Origin: Pseudomonas huaxiensis
Lineage (GTDB): Bacteria > Pseudomonadota > Gammaproteobacteria > Pseudomonadales > Pseudomonadaceae
Direction of reading: 5' to 3'
NCBI RefSeq assembly: GCF_003231275.1
Contig: NZ_QKVL01000001.1
Span: forward strand, 1 to 64,000
DNA: 64,000 nucleotides
The notes beneath the pieces were generated by a model. The model worked only from the letters and a program-made list of their open reading frames with translations. It ran no database searches and was not told the origin of the DNA. Positions 16,674 through 26,916 of the stretch are shown here, in pieces. A program made the translations under genes and the position numbers. How positions within the stretch are numbered: the first letter of the stretch is position 1; each line of letters opens with the position of its first letter.

Positions 16674-18539
16674 ATGGCCCTACTGCAGATCGCCGAACCC
16701 GGTCAGACTCCTCAACCCCACCAGCGCCGCCTGGCCGTGGGTATCGACCTGGGTACTACCAATTCGCTGGTCGCTGCCCTGCGCAGTGGTCTTTCCGCTC
16801 CGTTGCCCGATGCCGAAGGCCGGGTCATCCTGCCGTCCGCGGTGCGCTACCACGCCGACCACGTCGATGTCGGTCACGTTGCCCGTGAGTCGGCCTCTGC
16901 CGATCCGTTGAACACCATCCTGTCGGTCAAGCGCCTGATGGGGCGTGGTCTCGCGGACGTCAAGCAACTGGGTGAGCAACTGCCTTACCGCTTCGTCGGC
17001 GGCGAGTCGCACATGCCGTTCATCGAGACGATCCAGGGGCCGAAGAGCCCGGTGGAAGTCTCCGCCGATATCCTCAAGGTGCTGCGCCAACGCGCTGAAG
17101 AAACTCTCGGTGGCGAGCTGGTTGGCGCGGTGATCACCGTACCGGCTTATTTCGACGACGCTCAGCGCCAGGCCACCAAGGACGCCGCGCGTCTGGCCGG
17201 CCTCAACGTGCTGCGCCTGCTCAACGAGCCGACCGCTGCGGCTGTCGCCTACGGCCTGGACCAGAACGCCGAAGGCGTTGTGGCCATCTACGACCTGGGC
17301 GGCGGCACCTTCGATATTTCCATCCTGCGCCTGACCGGCGGTGTCTTCGAAGTGCTGGCCACTGGTGGCGATACCGCCCTGGGCGGCGATGATTTCGACC
17401 ACGCCATTGCCAGTTGGATCGTACAGTCGGCCGGCTTGTCTTCCGACCTCGATCCCGGTGCGCAGCGTCGCCTGCTGGAAACCGCCTGCGCCGCCAAGGA
17501 AGCCCTGACCGACGCCGATTCCGTAGCCGTTCGCTACGACGGCTGGCAAGCCGAGCTGACCCGTGACGCCTTCGATGCGCTGATCGAGCCGATGATCGCC
17601 CGCAGCCTGAAAGCTTGCCGTCGCGCCGTGCGTGACAGCGGTATCGAGCTGGAAGAAGTCGAAGCGGTGGTCATGGTCGGCGGCTCGACCCGTGTTCCTC
17701 GCGTACGCAGTGCCGTGGGCGAGTTGTTCGGGCGTCAGCCGCTGACCGATATCGACCCGGATCAGGTGGTGGCCATTGGTGCTGCGATCCAGGCCGATAC
17801 TCTGGCCGGCAACCGCCGCGAAGGTGGCGAGTTGCTGCTGCTTGACGTGATTCCGCTGTCCCTGGGGCTGGAGACCATGGGCGGGCTGATGGAGAAGGTG
17901 ATTCCGCGCAACACCACCATTCCGGTCGCCCGAGCCCAGGAATTCACCACCTACAAGGATGGCCAGACGGCCATGATGATCCACGTGCTCCAGGGTGAGC
18001 GCGAGCTGATCAGCGATTGCCGTTCCCTTGCCCGTTTCGAGCTGCGTGGCATTCCTGCCATGGTGGCCGGTGCCGCGAAGATCCGCGTGACCTTCCAGGT
18101 GGATGCCGACGGCCTGCTCAGCGTTTCCGCGCGGGAGCTGGGTTCGGGCGTCGAATCGAGCATTCAGGTCAAGCCGTCCTACGGCCTGACCGATGGCGAA
18201 ATCGCCCGCATGCTCAAGGACTCCTTCGAACACGCCGGCAATGACAAGGCGGCGCGCCAGTTGCGTGAACACCAGGTCGACGCCGAGCGCCTACTCGAAG
18301 CGGTGCAGGGCGCGCTGGATGCCGACGGTGAGCGTCTGCTGGACGCCGAAGAACGCCTGGCGATCGAACAACAGATGCAAGATTTGCGTGATTTGATGAG
18401 CGGCACCGATGGCTCGGCCATCGAGCAGCAGACCAAGCGTCTGTCGCAGGTGACCGATGCCTTTGCTGCCCGACGCCTTGATTCGACGGTCAAAGCCGCA
18501 CTGGCCGGGCGCAACCTGAATGAGATCGAGGACAACTGA
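16674..18539 (+). CDS. hscA: Fe-S assembly chaperone HscA
   Basis: 621 residues, Hsp70 family. The ATPase part carries [12 protein letters not shown] near residue 24, an [14 protein letters not shown] phosphate loop near residue 205 and [14 protein letters not shown] near residue 330. The substrate domain follows and lacks the long acidic DnaK tail. It binds the LPPVK motif of IscU and drives cluster release. Its stop overlaps the fdx start by one base. Confidence 0.97.
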   Translation: MALLQIAEPGQTPQPHQRRLAVGIDLGTTNSLVAALRSGLSAPLPDAEGRVILPSAVRYHADHVDVGHVARESASADPLNTILSVKRLMGRGLADVKQLGEQLPYRFVGGESHMPFIETIQGPKSPVEVSADILKVLRQRAEETLGGELVGAVITVPAYFDDAQRQATKDAARLAGLNVLRLLNEPTAAAVAYGLDQNAEGVVAIYDLGGGTFDISILRLTGGVFEVLATGGDTALGGDDFDHAIASWIVQSAGLSSDLDPGAQRRLLETACAAKEALTDADSVAVRYDGWQAELTRDAFDALIEPMIARSLKACRRAVRDSGIELEEVEAVVMVGGSTRVPRVRSAVGELFGRQPLTDIDPDQVVAIGAAIQADTLAGNRREGGELLLLDVIPLSLGLETMGGLMEKVIPRNTTIPVARAQEFTTYKDGQTAMMIHVLQGERELISDCRSLARFELRGIPAMVAGAAKIRVTFQVDADGLLSVSARELGSGVESSIQVKPSYGLTDGEIARMLKDSFEHAGNDKAARQLREHQVDAERLLEAVQGALDADGERLLDAEERLAIEQQMQDLRDLMSGTDGSAIEQQTKRLSQVTDAFAARRLDSTVKAALAGRNLNEIEDN

Positions 18540-18880
18540 TGCCGCAGGTTACATTTCTGCCCCACGAGAAGTTCTGTCCGGACGGCTTGACCGTCGAGGC
18601 AGCACCGGGGACTTCCATTCTCGAACTGGCCCATGACCACCACATCGAGATCGAAAGCGCCTGTGGCGGCGTGTGTGCCTGCACCACGTGTCACTGCATC
18701 GTCCGCCAGGGCTTCGACTCGGTCGAGGAAGCCGACGAGCTGGAAGAAGACATGCTGGACAAGGCCTGGGGCTTGGAAGCGCAGTCTCGTCTGGCCTGCC
18801 AGGTGGTCGTTGGTGAAGACGACCTGACCATCGAGATTCCGAAGTACTCGCTCAACCACGCCGCCGAAGCGCCGCATTGA
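18539..18880 (+). CDS. fdx: isc-type [2Fe-2S] ferredoxin
   Basis: 113 residues. Cluster ligands C42, C48, C51 and C87 follow the adrenodoxin-like C-x5-C-x2-C...C spacing. It supplies electrons for cluster assembly. Coupled to hscA and followed after 13 bp by iscX. Confidence 0.97.
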   Translation: MPQVTFLPHEKFCPDGLTVEAAPGTSILELAHDHHIEIESACGGVCACTTCHCIVRQGFDSVEEADELEEDMLDKAWGLEAQSRLACQVVVGEDDLTIEIPKYSLNHAAEAPH

Positions 18881-18893
18881 TCCTGGAGCCGAC

Positions 18894-19094
18894 ATGAGCC
18901 TGAAATGGGTTGATGTACTTGAAATTGCTATCCAGCTTGCCGAAAGCAAGCCGGAAGTCGATCCTCGCTACGTGAATTTCGTCGATCTGCATCGCTGGGT
19001 GCTGGCATTGCCAGACTTCAGCGACGATCCGGCCCGCGGCGGCGAGAAGGTCCTGGAAGCCATTCAGGGCGCCTGGATCGAAGAAGCCGACTGA
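18894..19094 (+). CDS. iscX: Fe-S assembly protein IscX
   Basis: 66 residues, acidic, beginning MSLKWVDVLEIAIQL with DPRYVNFVDLHRWV, the IscX pattern. It binds iron and IscS and modulates desulfurase activity. It is the last gene of the isc operon. Confidence 0.96.
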   Translation: MSLKWVDVLEIAIQLAESKPEVDPRYVNFVDLHRWVLALPDFSDDPARGGEKVLEAIQGAWIEEAD

Positions 19095-19124
19095 GCGCAC
19101 TCGGCAGGTTAGGCAATCCCCCGG

Positions 19125-19152
19125 AACCCGCGTATAATTCGCGGGTTTAATT
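19125..19152 (+). terminator. isc operon terminator with a TATAAT loop
   Basis: AACCCGCG (19125-19132) pairs with CGCGGGTT (19140-19147) over the loop TATAATT, then TAATTTTT. The loop is also a perfect -10 hexamer placed 48 bp before the ndk start, so the hairpin may double as ndk promoter. The -35 side is weak (TTAGGC at 19109). Confidence 0.65.
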
Positions 19153-19185
19153 TTTCGCATCACTTACTGTTTCTGGAGTTACACC

Positions 19186-19611
19186 ATGGCTGTTCAACGT
19201 ACTTTCTCCATCATCAAGCCTGACGCCGTTGCCAAGAACGTCATCGGCAAAATCACCACCCGTTTCGAAGACGCCGGCCTGAAAATCGTTGCTTCGAAAA
19301 TCAAGCAACTGTCCAAGGCTGAAGCTGAAGGCTTCTACGCCGAGCACGCAGAGCGCGGTTTCTTCGGTGACCTGGTTGCCTTCATGACCTCCGGTCCAGT
19401 TGTCGTTCAGGTTCTGGAAGGCGAAAACGCCATCGCTCGCAACCGTGAGCTGATGGGCGCTACCAACCCTAAAGAAGCTGCTGCCGGCACCATCCGTGCT
19501 GACTTCGCCGAGTCCATCGACGCCAACGCCGTTCACGGTTCGGACTCCGAAGCCGCTGCCGCTCGCGAAATCGCTTACTTCTTCGCAGCTACCGAGGTAA
19601 CCACTCGCTAA
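19186..19611 (+). CDS. ndk: Nucleoside diphosphate kinase
   Basis: 141 residues, usual length. The catalytic histidine H117 is in NAVHGSDS, and the N-terminal [11 protein letters not shown] and [14 protein letters not shown] blocks are intact. It balances NTP pools by transferring the gamma phosphate from ATP. It has a GGAG site and codon use typical of highly expressed genes. Confidence 0.98.
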   Translation: MAVQRTFSIIKPDAVAKNVIGKITTRFEDAGLKIVASKIKQLSKAEAEGFYAEHAERGFFGDLVAFMTSGPVVVQVLEGENAIARNRELMGATNPKEAAAGTIRADFAESIDANAVHGSDSEAAAAREIAYFFAATEVTTR

Positions 19612-19639
19612 GCCACGGCTTTCGAGTGAGGGTGAATCC

Positions 19640-20782
19640 ATGACTACATCGACTGGCAAAACTAACCTGTTGGGACTTACCCAGCCGGAAATGGAAAAAT
19701 TCTTCGACTCGATAGGGGAGAAGCGCTTCCGTGCCGGTCAGGTAATGAAATGGATTCACCACTTTGGCGTCGATGATTTCGACGCCATGACCAACGTCGG
19801 CAAGGCGCTGCGCGAAAAGCTCAAGTCGTGCGCCGAGATTCGCGGCCCGGAAGTGGTCAGCGAGGACATCTCCAGCGACGGCACCCGTAAATGGGTGGTG
19901 CGCGTGGCCTCTGGCAGTTGCGTCGAAACCGTCTACATCCCCCAGGGCAAGCGCGGTACGTTGTGCGTATCGTCCCAGGCCGGTTGTGCTCTGGACTGCA
20001 GTTTCTGCTCCACCGGCAAGCAAGGATTCAATAGCAACCTCACCGCCGCCGAAGTCATCGGTCAGGTGTGGATTGCCAACAAGTCGTTCGGCAGCGTGCC
20101 GGCCACCATCGACCGTGCCATCACCAACGTGGTGATGATGGGCATGGGTGAGCCACTGCTGAACTTCGACAACGTGGTCGCCGCCATGCACCTGATGATG
20201 GACGACCTCGGCTATGGCATTTCCAAGCGCCGGGTGACCCTGTCCACCTCTGGCGTGGTGCCGATGATCGATGAGTTGGCCAAGCACATCGACGTCTCCC
20301 TGGCCCTGTCGCTGCACGCGCCGAACGACGCGCTGCGCAACGAACTGGTGCCGATCAACAAGAAGTACCCGCTCAAGGTTCTCCTCGAGTCGTGCATGCG
20401 CTACATGTCCGAGCTCGGCGAGAAGCGTGTACTGACCATCGAGTACACCCTGCTCAAGGACGTCAACGACAAGCTTGAACACGCCCAGGAAATGGCCGAG
20501 CTGCTGAAGAACGTGCCGTGCAAGATCAACCTGATCCCGTTCAACCCGTTCCCGCACTCTGGCTACGAGCGTCCGAGCAACAACGCGATCCGCCGTTTCC
20601 AGGACTGCCTGCACCACGCCGGTTACAACGTGACCGTGCGCACCACCCGCGGTGAAGACATCGATGCCGCGTGCGGGCAACTGGTCGGCCAGGTCATGGA
20701 CCGTACCCGTCGCAGTGAGCGCTACATCGCTGTGCGGCAATTGAACGCCGACGCCGATTCCAGCGGCGCGGCGGGCAACTGA
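19640..20782 (+). CDS. rlmN: Dual-specificity 23S rRNA/tRNA adenine-C2 methyltransferase RlmN
   Basis: 380 residues. The radical-SAM cluster is C116-x3-C120-x2-C123 (CALDCSFC), followed by a GMGEPLLN block. The C-terminal [16 protein letters not shown] supplies the second catalytic cysteine used in the methyl-transfer mechanism. It methylates A2503 of 23S rRNA and A37 of some tRNAs. It begins a unit continuing with pilF, rodZ, ispG, hisS, yfgM and bamB. Confidence 0.96.
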   Translation: MTTSTGKTNLLGLTQPEMEKFFDSIGEKRFRAGQVMKWIHHFGVDDFDAMTNVGKALREKLKSCAEIRGPEVVSEDISSDGTRKWVVRVASGSCVETVYIPQGKRGTLCVSSQAGCALDCSFCSTGKQGFNSNLTAAEVIGQVWIANKSFGSVPATIDRAITNVVMMGMGEPLLNFDNVVAAMHLMMDDLGYGISKRRVTLSTSGVVPMIDELAKHIDVSLALSLHAPNDALRNELVPINKKYPLKVLLESCMRYMSELGEKRVLTIEYTLLKDVNDKLEHAQEMAELLKNVPCKINLIPFNPFPHSGYERPSNNAIRRFQDCLHHAGYNVTVRTTRGEDIDAACGQLVGQVMDRTRRSERYIAVRQLNADADSSGAAGN

Positions 20783-20795
20783 GACGAGGACCGCC

Positions 20796-21533
20796 ATGAC
20801 CTTGCGCGTCGCGCTGCCGCTTCTCCTGCTGACGCTGCTTTACGGCTGTGCAACGTCCGGTGACAAAGTACGCGACGAGTCCCGCAAGGCCTATGTGCAA
20901 TTGGGTCTGGGGTATCTGCAACATGGCCAGAGCGAAAGGGCGAAGATTCCCTTGAAGAAGGCGCTGGCGCTCGGTGCCGATGATGCCGAGGTCAATGCGG
21001 CGCTGGCGCTGGTTTTCCAGCGTGAGAACGAGCCGGCGCTGGCCCGGATGCACTTCCAGAAGGCCCTGTCGGCCCAGCCCCATGACCCACGCATTCGCAA
21101 TAACTACGGTGGTTTTCTCTACAGCCAGGGGCAATATGCCGAGGCGCAGCAGATGTTTCGCCAAGCGTCGGCCGATACCCTGTATCCTGAGCGGTCCCGG
21201 GTGTTCGAGAACCTCGGATTGACGGCCATCAGGCTGGGTCAGCGCGACCAGGCGCGGGAATACCTGGAAAAAGCTTTGCGTCTCAACCAGCAGCAGCCTC
21301 GGGCCTTGCTGGAAATGGCTGAGATGTCTTACGAAGACAGGCATTATGTGCCAGCTCGCGCGTTCTACGACCGGCACAGCCGCTTGAGTGAACCGAGTGC
21401 ACGCAGCCTGTTGCTGGGCAACCGCCTGGCGACCGTCTTCGAAGAACGGACCACGGCCGCCGAACTGGGCCTGCAATTACAACGACTTTATCCCGGTACG
21501 CCGGAATATCAGCAATACCTGTCGGAGCAATGA
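20796..21533 (+). CDS. pilF: Type IV pilus pilotin lipoprotein PilF (PilW-type)
   Basis: 245 residues. A lipoprotein signal ends at C18 (LLYGC). The rest is six TPR-like helical repeats (for example YVQLGLGYLQHGQSERA, EVNAALALVFQRENEPALA, RIRNNYGGFLYSQGQYAEA). In P. aeruginosa PilF brings the PilQ secretin to the outer membrane. The stop overlaps rodZ by 4 bp (ATGA). Confidence 0.9.
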   Translation: MTLRVALPLLLLTLLYGCATSGDKVRDESRKAYVQLGLGYLQHGQSERAKIPLKKALALGADDAEVNAALALVFQRENEPALARMHFQKALSAQPHDPRIRNNYGGFLYSQGQYAEAQQMFRQASADTLYPERSRVFENLGLTAIRLGQRDQAREYLEKALRLNQQQPRALLEMAEMSYEDRHYVPARAFYDRHSRLSEPSARSLLLGNRLATVFEERTTAAELGLQLQRLYPGTPEYQQYLSEQ

Positions 21534-22543
21534 TGAAAGCGGCGCATCCCGAAGTAGCACCAGCGACTCGCGAAAATCCCGGTGAGATTCTGCGTCAGGC
21601 TCGTGAGAGCCGGGACTGGTCGCAGGCCGACGTGGCCCGCAAGCTCAACCTGACCGTGAGTTCCCTGAACAACCTCGAATCCGGCGCGTTCGACAAGCTG
21701 CCGGGACACACCTTCGCCCGCGGCTATATCCGCGCCTACGCCAAGCTGTTCGAGATGGACCAGGCCGCACTGGTCCAGGCCTTCGACCATTACACCGGTA
21801 CGCATGCCCAGGGCAGTGACGTACACGCGCTGGGTCGTATCGAAGAGCCGGTCCGTCTTTCGCACAACATCATGCGCATCGTCAGCCTGCTGCTGCTGGT
21901 TCTGGTGGTCGGTGGCGGTTTCGTCTGGTGGCAAGACCAGAGCAGCCTGCGCGGCAAGGACCAGGCAAACATTGCCCTGGAGCATGTCGAAGTCGAAAGC
22001 GCCGACGGCACCACGCAGATCCATCAGTTGGACGAGCCTGAAGATCAGGCCGTAACCGCTGGCCAGGAACCGGAAGCCACCCCGCCCGTCACCGAGCAGG
22101 CCCCTGCGGCTACCGCTGAAGCTCCGGTCCCGGCCCCGGCTCCCGCTACTGCAACAACACATCCTGCTGCGCCTGTGACTCCAGCTGCTCCGGCTGCCGC
22201 GGCACCCGCGCCAGCAGTGCCCGCAGCACCAGTGGTCAGCGCCCCGACTGTAGCGGCCGCGACGCCAGCACCTGCCGCTCAGCCTGCCGCTGTTTCCGCT
22301 GGCAGCGGCCAACTGCACATGCAGTTCGTTGCCGATTGCTGGACCTCGGTGACCGACGGTAACGGCAAGGTGCTGTTCAGCGCGGTCAAGCGCAAGGGCG
22401 ATACCCTGGAGCTGACCGGCAAACCACCTTTCTCGGTACGCCTGGGCTTTGCCCGCGGCGCGCAGATCACCTACAACGGTCAGGCCGTCGATGTCGCTCC
22501 GTTCACCAGTGGCGAAACCGCTCGCCTGAAGTTGGGGCAATAA
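21530..22543 (+). CDS. rodZ: Cytoskeletal protein RodZ
   Basis: 337 residues. A cytoplasmic helix-turn-helix (about residues 18-80, GEILRQARESRDWSQADVA then FARGYIRAYAKLF) is followed by one membrane helix (about 113-134), a low-complexity Pro/Ala stretch (about 180-260) and a C-terminal beta-rich DUF4115 domain. RodZ links MreB to the wall-elongation machinery. The start codon is doubled (ATGATG), and the first is used for coupling to pilF. Confidence 0.92.
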   Translation: MMKAAHPEVAPATRENPGEILRQARESRDWSQADVARKLNLTVSSLNNLESGAFDKLPGHTFARGYIRAYAKLFEMDQAALVQAFDHYTGTHAQGSDVHALGRIEEPVRLSHNIMRIVSLLLLVLVVGGGFVWWQDQSSLRGKDQANIALEHVEVESADGTTQIHQLDEPEDQAVTAGQEPEATPPVTEQAPAATAEAPVPAPAPATATTHPAAPVTPAAPAAAAPAPAVPAAPVVSAPTVAAATPAPAAQPAAVSAGSGQLHMQFVADCWTSVTDGNGKVLFSAVKRKGDTLELTGKPPFSVRLGFARGAQITYNGQAVDVAPFTSGETARLKLGQ

Positions 22544-22546
22544 GTC

Positions 22547-23656
22547 ATGCACGGCGAATCTCCTATCAAACGTCGCGAATCCAGAAAGATCTGGGTCGGT
22601 AACGTGCCTGTCGGCGGCGATGCACCCATCGCTGTCCAGAGCATGACCAACACCGATACCAACGACGTTGCCGCCACCGTGGCGCAGATCAACCGTCTGG
22701 TAGACGCCGGCGTTGATATCGTCCGGGTTTCCGTCCCGGACATGGATGCCGCCGAAGCCTTCGGTCGCATCAAGCAACTGGTCAGCGTGCCGCTGGTCGC
22801 CGATATCCATTTCGATTACCGCATTGCTCTGCGCGTCGCCGAGCTGGGCGTTGACTGCCTGCGTATCAACCCGGGCAACATCGGCCGCGAAGACCGTGTG
22901 CGTGCCGTGGTCGATGCCGCTCGCGACCGGGGCATCCCGATCCGCATCGGCGTCAACGCAGGTTCGCTGGAAAAGGACCTGCAGAAGAAGTACGGCGAAC
23001 CGACCCCGGCAGCGCTGGTGGAGTCGGCGTTGCGCCATGTCGAGCACCTCGATCGCCTGAATTTCCAGGATTTCAAGGTCAGCGTGAAGGCTTCCGACGT
23101 GTTCATGGCCGTCGAAGCCTACCGCTTGCTGGCCAAGCAGATCGTCCAGCCGCTGCACCTGGGCATCACCGAAGCCGGCGGCCTGCGTTCTGGCACGGTG
23201 AAATCGGCGGTCGGCCTCGGTATGCTGCTCGCCGACGGGATTGGCGATACTATTCGCATTTCGCTTGCGGCCGACCCGGTCGAAGAAGTGAAAGTCGGCT
23301 ACGACATCCTCAAATCGCTGCACCTGCGTTCCCGTGGCATCAACTTCATCGCCTGCCCGAGCTGCTCGCGGCAGAACTTCGATGTGGTCAAGACCATGAA
23401 CGAGCTTGAAGGCCGTCTGGAAGACCTGCTGGTGCCGATGGATGTCGCGGTGATCGGTTGTGTGGTCAACGGACCCGGCGAAGCCAAGGAAGCCCATGTC
23501 GGGCTGACCGGCGGCACGCCGAACCTGATCTACATCGACGGCAAGCCGGCGCAGAAGCTGACCAATGACAACCTGGTCGAGGAGCTTGAAAAGCTCATTC
23601 GCCAGAAAGCGGCCGAGAAGGCCGAGGCCGACGCGGCAGTGATTGCCCGCGGTTGA
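22547..23656 (+). CDS. ispG: 4-hydroxy-3-methylbut-2-enyl-diphosphate synthase
   Basis: 369 residues. The N-terminal TIM barrel has [12 protein letters not shown] and RINPGNIG. The C-terminal [4Fe-4S] module has [11 protein letters not shown] with [14 protein letters not shown]. It performs the penultimate step of the MEP isoprenoid pathway and depends on Fe-S supply. It follows rodZ by 3 bp. Confidence 0.97.
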   Translation: MHGESPIKRRESRKIWVGNVPVGGDAPIAVQSMTNTDTNDVAATVAQINRLVDAGVDIVRVSVPDMDAAEAFGRIKQLVSVPLVADIHFDYRIALRVAELGVDCLRINPGNIGREDRVRAVVDAARDRGIPIRIGVNAGSLEKDLQKKYGEPTPAALVESALRHVEHLDRLNFQDFKVSVKASDVFMAVEAYRLLAKQIVQPLHLGITEAGGLRSGTVKSAVGLGMLLADGIGDTIRISLAADPVEEVKVGYDILKSLHLRSRGINFIACPSCSRQNFDVVKTMNELEGRLEDLLVPMDVAVIGCVVNGPGEAKEAHVGLTGGTPNLIYIDGKPAQKLTNDNLVEELEKLIRQKAAEKAEADAAVIARG

Positions 23657-23684
23657 CCGCTACAGATTTCGTTAAGGATTTTCC

Positions 23685-24974
23685 GTGAGCAAATCGCTGC
23701 AAGCCATCCGTGGCATGAACGACATCCTGCCCGAGCAGACGCCGCTGTGGCGCTACTTCGAGAGCACCGTTGCAGGTCTGCTGGATACCTACGGCTATCG
23801 CCAGATCCGCATGCCGATCGTCGAGTTCACCGAGCTGTTCAAGCGCTCCATCGGTGAAGTGACCGACATCGTCGAAAAAGAGATGTACACCTTCAACGAC
23901 CGCAACGGTGACTCCCTGACCCTGCGCCCGGAAGGCACCGCGTCCTGCGTGCGTGCGGTTTTGGAGCACGGCATCAGCGGCGGCGGCCAGGTGCAGAAGC
24001 TCTGGTACATCGGCCAGATGTTCCGTCACGAGCGTCCGCAGAAAGGCCGGTATCGCCAGTTCAACCAGATCGGTATCGAGGTCTTCAACCTCGACGGCCC
24101 GGACATCGACGCCGAGCTGATCGTCCTGACCTGGCGCCTGTGGGGCCTGCTGGGTCTGCGCGATGCGGTGAAACTGGAACTCAACAGCCTGGGCACCAGC
24201 GAAGCGCGCGCCCGCTACCGTGATGCGCTGGTGGAATTCCTGTCCGCCCGTCTCGAGCAACTGGACGAAGACAGCCAGCGCCGCCTGAAGACCAACCCGC
24301 TGCGCATCCTCGACAGCAAGGACGCCAATACCCAGGCGGCCCTGGTCGGTGCGCCGAAGCTGGAAGAGTATCTGGACGAAGAGTCGCGGATTCACTTCGA
24401 AGGCCTTAAGTCGCGCCTGGATGCCGCCGGCATTCCGTACGTGATCAACACCAAGCTGGTGCGTGGTCTCGACTACTACAGCAAGACCGTGTTCGAGTGG
24501 GTCACCGACAAGCTTGGTTCCCAGGGCACCGTCTGCGCCGGCGGCCGTTACGATGGTCTGGTCGAGCAGATGGGCGGCAAGCCGACCCCGGGCGTTGGTT
24601 TCGCCATGGGTATCGAGCGTCTGATCCTGCTGCTGGAAACCCTGGAGCTGGTACCTGAGTCGATCTCCCGTCAGGTCGACGTCTACCTCTGCGCCTTCGG
24701 CGAGCAAGCCGAACTGGCTGGCCTTCAACTGAGCGAGCGTCTGCGTGACCGTCTGCCGAACCTGCGCCTGCAGGTCAACGCCGGCGGCGGCAGCTTCAAG
24801 AGCCAGTTCAAGAAGGCCGACAAGAGCGCGGCGCTGTATGCGCTGATCCTCGGGGACGACGAACTGGCCCAACAAGTGGTAGGTTTCAAACCCCTGCGTG
24901 GTCAGGGCGAACAACAAAACATTGCCTGGGATGCTCTGGCTGAGCACCTGGAAGCTTCCCTCGCGCAGGCGTGA
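23685..24974 (+). CDS. hisS: Histidyl-tRNA synthetase
   Basis: 429 residues from GTG 23685 after AAGGA. Class II motifs are [13 protein letters not shown] (motif 2 region), [17 protein letters not shown], the histidine-A signatures [15 protein letters not shown] and AGGRYDGL, and motif 3 [13 protein letters not shown]-terminal anticodon-binding domain follows. Its stop overlaps the frame that enters yfgM. Confidence 0.97.
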   Translation: MSKSLQAIRGMNDILPEQTPLWRYFESTVAGLLDTYGYRQIRMPIVEFTELFKRSIGEVTDIVEKEMYTFNDRNGDSLTLRPEGTASCVRAVLEHGISGGGQVQKLWYIGQMFRHERPQKGRYRQFNQIGIEVFNLDGPDIDAELIVLTWRLWGLLGLRDAVKLELNSLGTSEARARYRDALVEFLSARLEQLDEDSQRRLKTNPLRILDSKDANTQAALVGAPKLEEYLDEESRIHFEGLKSRLDAAGIPYVINTKLVRGLDYYSKTVFEWVTDKLGSQGTVCAGGRYDGLVEQMGGKPTPGVGFAMGIERLILLLETLELVPESISRQVDVYLCAFGEQAELAGLQLSERLRDRLPNLRLQVNAGGGSFKSQFKKADKSAALYALILGDDELAQQVVGFKPLRGQGEQQNIAWDALAEHLEASLAQA

Positions 24975-25012
24975 AGCGCCCATCAGCGGATTTGGTGAAA
25001 AGGAGTATTGGG

Positions 25013-25654
25013 GTGTCGAGTACCGATGATGAACAACTGGCCGCATTCAAGGACTGGTGGGAGCGCAACGGCAAGCCACTGGTAACTGGCGGTCTGCTCG
25101 CACTGGTTGTGGTGTTTGGCTGGCAAGCCTGGCACAAGTACCAGAACAACCAGTCGCAAGGCGCCTCGAACCTCTATCAGGCCCTGCTGGAAACCACGCT
25201 GACGCCGACCGGTGAGCCCGACAAGGCCAAGGTCGCGGAGCTTTCCGGGAAGCTCAAAAGCGAGTTCCCGGGTTCGGCCTACGCCCAGTACGCCAGCCTG
25301 TTTGTCGCCAAGGTTGCGGTGGAGAGCGGCAAGCTGGATGACGCCGCCGCCGAGCTGAAGAGCGTCACCGACAAGCCTGCCGACGCGACCCTGGGCGAAA
25401 TCGCCCGTCAGCGTCTGGCCCGCGTGCTGGCTGCACAGAACAAGGCCGATGAGGCCCTGAAACTGCTCGACGGCGACACTGACAAGGCGTTCGTTGCCAC
25501 CCGCGAAGAGCTCAAGGGCGACCTGCTGGTGCAACTGGGCCGTAGCGATGACGCACATGCTGCATACGAAAAGGCCAAGGCCGCACTGTCTGACGACGAT
25601 GCGGTAGGTGGTCTGCAACTCAAGCTCGACGACCTGGCCAAAGGGGATGCCTGA
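25013..25654 (+). CDS. yfgM: Membrane-anchored ancillary chaperone YfgM (TPR)
   Basis: 213 residues from GTG 25013, preceded by AAGGAG (25000-25005). The frame is open back to 24971 inside hisS but that part has no ribosome site. A short acidic cytoplasmic segment (TDDEQLAAFKDWWERNGK) leads to one membrane helix (about 24-42), and then a periplasmic TPR region ending in a helix rich in Asp/Leu. YfgM associates with PpiD at the SecYEG exit. Adjacent bamB suits an envelope-biogenesis role. Confidence 0.9.
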   Translation: MSSTDDEQLAAFKDWWERNGKPLVTGGLLALVVVFGWQAWHKYQNNQSQGASNLYQALLETTLTPTGEPDKAKVAELSGKLKSEFPGSAYAQYASLFVAKVAVESGKLDDAAAELKSVTDKPADATLGEIARQRLARVLAAQNKADEALKLLDGDTDKAFVATREELKGDLLVQLGRSDDAHAAYEKAKAALSDDDAVGGLQLKLDDLAKGDA

Positions 25655-25655
25655 C

Positions 25656-26798
25656 GTGATTGGTTGGAAACATGCAGCAGTGCTGAGCCTGGCCATTCTG
25701 GCCGCGGGTTGCAGCAGCAACAGCAAGAAGGAATTGCCTCCGGCCGAACTGACCAAGTTCACCGAAGAGGTGGTGCTCAAGAAGCAGTGGAGCCGTTCGA
25801 TCGGCGATGGCCAGGGCGACAGCTTCAACATGCTGGTGCCGGCGATCGAGAACGACCGGATCTACGCCTCGGACGTCACCGGTGTGGTGATGGCCCTGGA
25901 CCGTCTGAACGGCGACGTGGTCTGGAAGAAAGACCTCGACCTGCCGGTCTCCGGCGCTGTCGGCGTTGGTTATGGCCTGGTCACGCTCGGCACCCTCAAG
26001 GGTGAAGTGATTGCCCTGGACTCCAGCACTGGCGAAGAGAAATGGCGTTCCCGGGTGACCAGCGAAGTGCTGGCTCCGCCTGCGAACAACGGTGACATCG
26101 TTGTCGTCCAGACTCAGGACGACCGCGTGATCGGCCTCGATGCCAACACGGGTGATCGTCGCTGGATCTACGAAAGTACTCCAGCGGTACTGACCCTGCG
26201 TGGTACCGGTGCTCCGATCGTTACCAACAGCCTGGCAGTCGCCGGCCTGTCCAGTGGCAAAGTGGTCGCCCTGGATACCCGCAACGGCGTGCCGGTGTGG
26301 GAACAACGGGTCGCCGTTCCGCAAGGTCGTTCGGAACTGGAGCGCGTGGTGGACATCGACGGCGGCCTGCTGCTGTCGGGTGGCACCCTGTACGTCGCCA
26401 GCTACCAGGGCCGCGTCGCGGGTCTGGACCTGGAGTCCGGCCGTGTGCTCTGGCAGCGTGATGCTTCCAGCTACACCGGTGTGGCGCAGGGCTTCGGCAA
26501 CGTTTATGTGAGCGAAGCGACGGGCACTGTCGAAGGTATCGACGAGCGTTCTTCGTCGGCCTTGTGGAGCAACGACCAACTGGCTCGCCGCCAGTTGTCG
26601 GCGCCGGAAGTGTTCTCCAGCTACGTGGCAGTCGGTGACCTGGAAGGTTACCTGCACCTGCTGAGCCAGGTGGACGGCCGTTTCGTTGGCCGTGAGCGCA
26701 TCGACAGCGATGGACTGCGCGCCCGCCCACTGGTGGTGGGCGACACGATTTATGTGTATGGCAACAGCGGCACCCTTGAGGCGCTGAGCATACGCTGA
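25656..26798 (+). CDS. bamB: Outer membrane assembly lipoprotein BamB
   Basis: 380 residues if GTG 25656 is the start. An ATG at 25647, overlapping yfgM, is the alternative. The lipobox LAAGC puts the lipidated cysteine near residue 19. The rest is an eight-bladed beta propeller with PQQ-like repeats (VVWKKDLDLPV, EEKWRSRVTSEV, DRRWIYESTPAVL, GRVLWQRDAS). BamB is a scaffold lipoprotein of the BamABCDE machine inserting outer membrane beta-barrels. Confidence 0.95.
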   Translation: MIGWKHAAVLSLAILAAGCSSNSKKELPPAELTKFTEEVVLKKQWSRSIGDGQGDSFNMLVPAIENDRIYASDVTGVVMALDRLNGDVVWKKDLDLPVSGAVGVGYGLVTLGTLKGEVIALDSSTGEEKWRSRVTSEVLAPPANNGDIVVVQTQDDRVIGLDANTGDRRWIYESTPAVLTLRGTGAPIVTNSLAVAGLSSGKVVALDTRNGVPVWEQRVAVPQGRSELERVVDIDGGLLLSGGTLYVASYQGRVAGLDLESGRVLWQRDASSYTGVAQGFGNVYVSEATGTVEGIDERSSSALWSNDQLARRQLSAPEVFSSYVAVGDLEGYLHLLSQVDGRFVGRERIDSDGLRARPLVVGDTIYVYGNSGTLEALSIR

Positions 26799-26859
26799 GT
26801 CTATGCTTGGGGCCTGAGTGCCCCGGGCCGCGACGTCGCGAGACGTCGCCCGAAACTCC

Positions 26860-26892
26860 GGCCGCTGCCTCGCAGCGGCCTTTGTATTTTTT
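26860..26892 (+). terminator. Hairpin between bamB and der
   Basis: GGCCGCTGC and GCAGCGGCC arms form a tight GC-rich stem followed by TTTGTATTTTTT. It lies 25 bp before the der start and probably ends the rlmN-bamB transcript. Confidence 0.75.
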
Positions 26893-26916
26893 GAATTTAC
26901 GCAAATGGAGAGCCGC

